From NCBI RefSeq assembly GCF_014207435.1, contig NZ_JACHGH010000007.1, forward strand, positions 120,496 to 184,495: DNA of 64,000 bases. Reading direction: 5' to 3'. Position 1 is the stretch's first letter, and each line of letters starts with the position of its first letter. Position numbers and translations under genes: made by a program. A model generated the notes under the pieces. That model ran no database searches. It was not told the origin of the DNA and worked only from the letters and a program-made list of their open reading frames with translations. Below, piece by piece: positions 63,303-64,000 of this stretch. The DNA is from Salirhabdus euzebyi. Its GTDB lineage: Bacteria; Bacillota; Bacilli; Bacillales; Alkalibacillaceae.

Positions 63303-63331
63303 TTGCAAAATAATTTATGGTATGTTACAAT
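63303..63331 (+). promoter_or_regulatory. Possible internal promoter before tRNA-Arg and rrn
   Basis: TTGCAA and TACAAT are 17 bases apart in the 83-base gap between tRNA-Leu(GAG) and tRNA-Arg. It could drive the last four tRNAs and the rRNA genes separately. Confidence 0.6.
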
Positions 63332-63352
63332 ATATTTTGTCGCTAAAAAAAT

Positions 63353-63429
63353 GCGCCCGTAGCTCAATTGGATAGAGCGTTTGACTACGGATCAAAAGGT
63401 TAGGGGTTCGACTCCTCTCGGGCGCGCCA
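63353..63429 (+). tRNA. tRNA-Arg (ACG)
   Basis: Acceptor GCGCCCG with CGGGCGC; anticodon loop CTACGGA (A34 presumably edited to inosine); CCA encoded. Confidence 0.97.
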
Positions 63430-63435
63430 TTAGCT

Positions 63436-63512
63436 CGGGAAGTAGCTCAGCTTGGTAGAGCACTTGGTTTGGGACCAAGGGGTCGCAGGTTCAAATCCTG
63501 TCTTCCCGACCA
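63436..63512 (+). tRNA. tRNA-Pro (TGG)
   Basis: Acceptor CGGGAAG with CTTCCCG; anticodon loop TTTGGGA; CCA encoded. Confidence 0.97.
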
Positions 63513-63532
63513 TCTTTTATCAACTTCATAAT

Positions 63533-63606
63533 GCGGGTGTAGTTAAATGGTATAACCTCAGCCTTCCAAGCTGATGTCGTGGGTTCGATTCCCATCACCC
63601 GCTCCA
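63533..63606 (+). tRNA. tRNA-Gly (TCC)
   Basis: Acceptor GCGGGTG with CACCCGC; anticodon loop CTTCCAA; CCA encoded. Confidence 0.97.
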
Positions 63607-63615
63607 TTATATTTG

Positions 63616-63692
<77 letters not shown>

Positions 63693-63822
63693 TTACAAAC
63701 TATTGTAATGTGGAAGAACTCTTTTGAACTTTGAAAACTGAACAAAATAACCAGTACGTCAATTCGCTATTTTTTAAATAGCAAAGCAACAAAACGAGTT
63801 ACAAGGATGTCAGCATCCAATA

Positions 63823-64000
<178 letters not shown>

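Overview
The window comes from a low-GC, Gram-positive, spore-forming member of the Bacillaceae. The evidence is strong AGGAGG-type ribosome binding sites, frequent TTG and GTG starts, a complete rsbRSTUVW-sigB-rsbX module, sporulation genes (cmpA, a YppG-type protein) and a B. subtilis-like order of rhomboid ydcA, acpS, nnr, ydcC, alr, ndoAI-ndoA, rsb-sigB, tex, cmpA, sprT, tRNAs, rrn. The first 180 bases of the 16S gene look to me closest to the halotolerant Virgibacillus/Oceanobacillus side of the family, but that is a low-confidence inference from memory.

Layout. 1-7.3 kb: the 3' part of an HD hydrolase, release factor 3, a DinB-like protein, two acetyltransferases, a possible 31-codon gene, a noncoding repeat element, a YhfC-type membrane protease and a DUF368/PopT lipid-carrier transporter. 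7.3-15.2 kb: acetyltransferase and hisJ on the minus strand, divergent from a histidine operon hisZ-G-B-H-A-F-IE-C that lacks hisD. 15.2-17.8 kb: cadmium-type efflux ATPase cadA, whose frame carries an in-frame TGA exactly at a metal-binding cysteine codon, and its repressor cadC with two operator palindromes. 17.8-27.8 kb: ordinary accessory genes (acetyltransferases, BsuPI-like lipoprotein, M3 oligopeptidase, luciferase-like oxidoreductase, VOC protein) and a second copy of the repeat element.

27.8-40.7 kb is the most interesting block: a 1079-residue MalT/SARP-type regulator (STAND ATPase, TPR, winged helix and BTAD domains), then a complete LivJGFHM-type ABC importer, a 62-residue protein, a ketoacyl-synthase-III-like enzyme with a Cys-His-His active site, an alpha/beta hydrolase, a short-chain dehydrogenase and, as a separate unit, an acyl-CoA ligase. 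The importer operon and the ligase share the same promoter architecture: two TGTAACT heptamers with an 11-bp period ending 9 bp before a -10 hexamer. This is what a SARP/BTAD regulator would be expected to read, so the block looks like one import-and-acyl-metabolism regulon of unknown substrate.

40.7-64 kb: an Ecs-like ABC transporter, a methyltransferase, a CxxS glutaredoxin, an MFS transporter, then the acpS-to-rsb/sigB-to-tex core region, interrupted between ydcC and alr by a third, nearly identical copy of the repeat element. The window ends in a 12-gene tRNA cluster with tandem promoters leading into a 16S rRNA gene cut by the window edge. I saw no prophage, CRISPR array or transposase gene.
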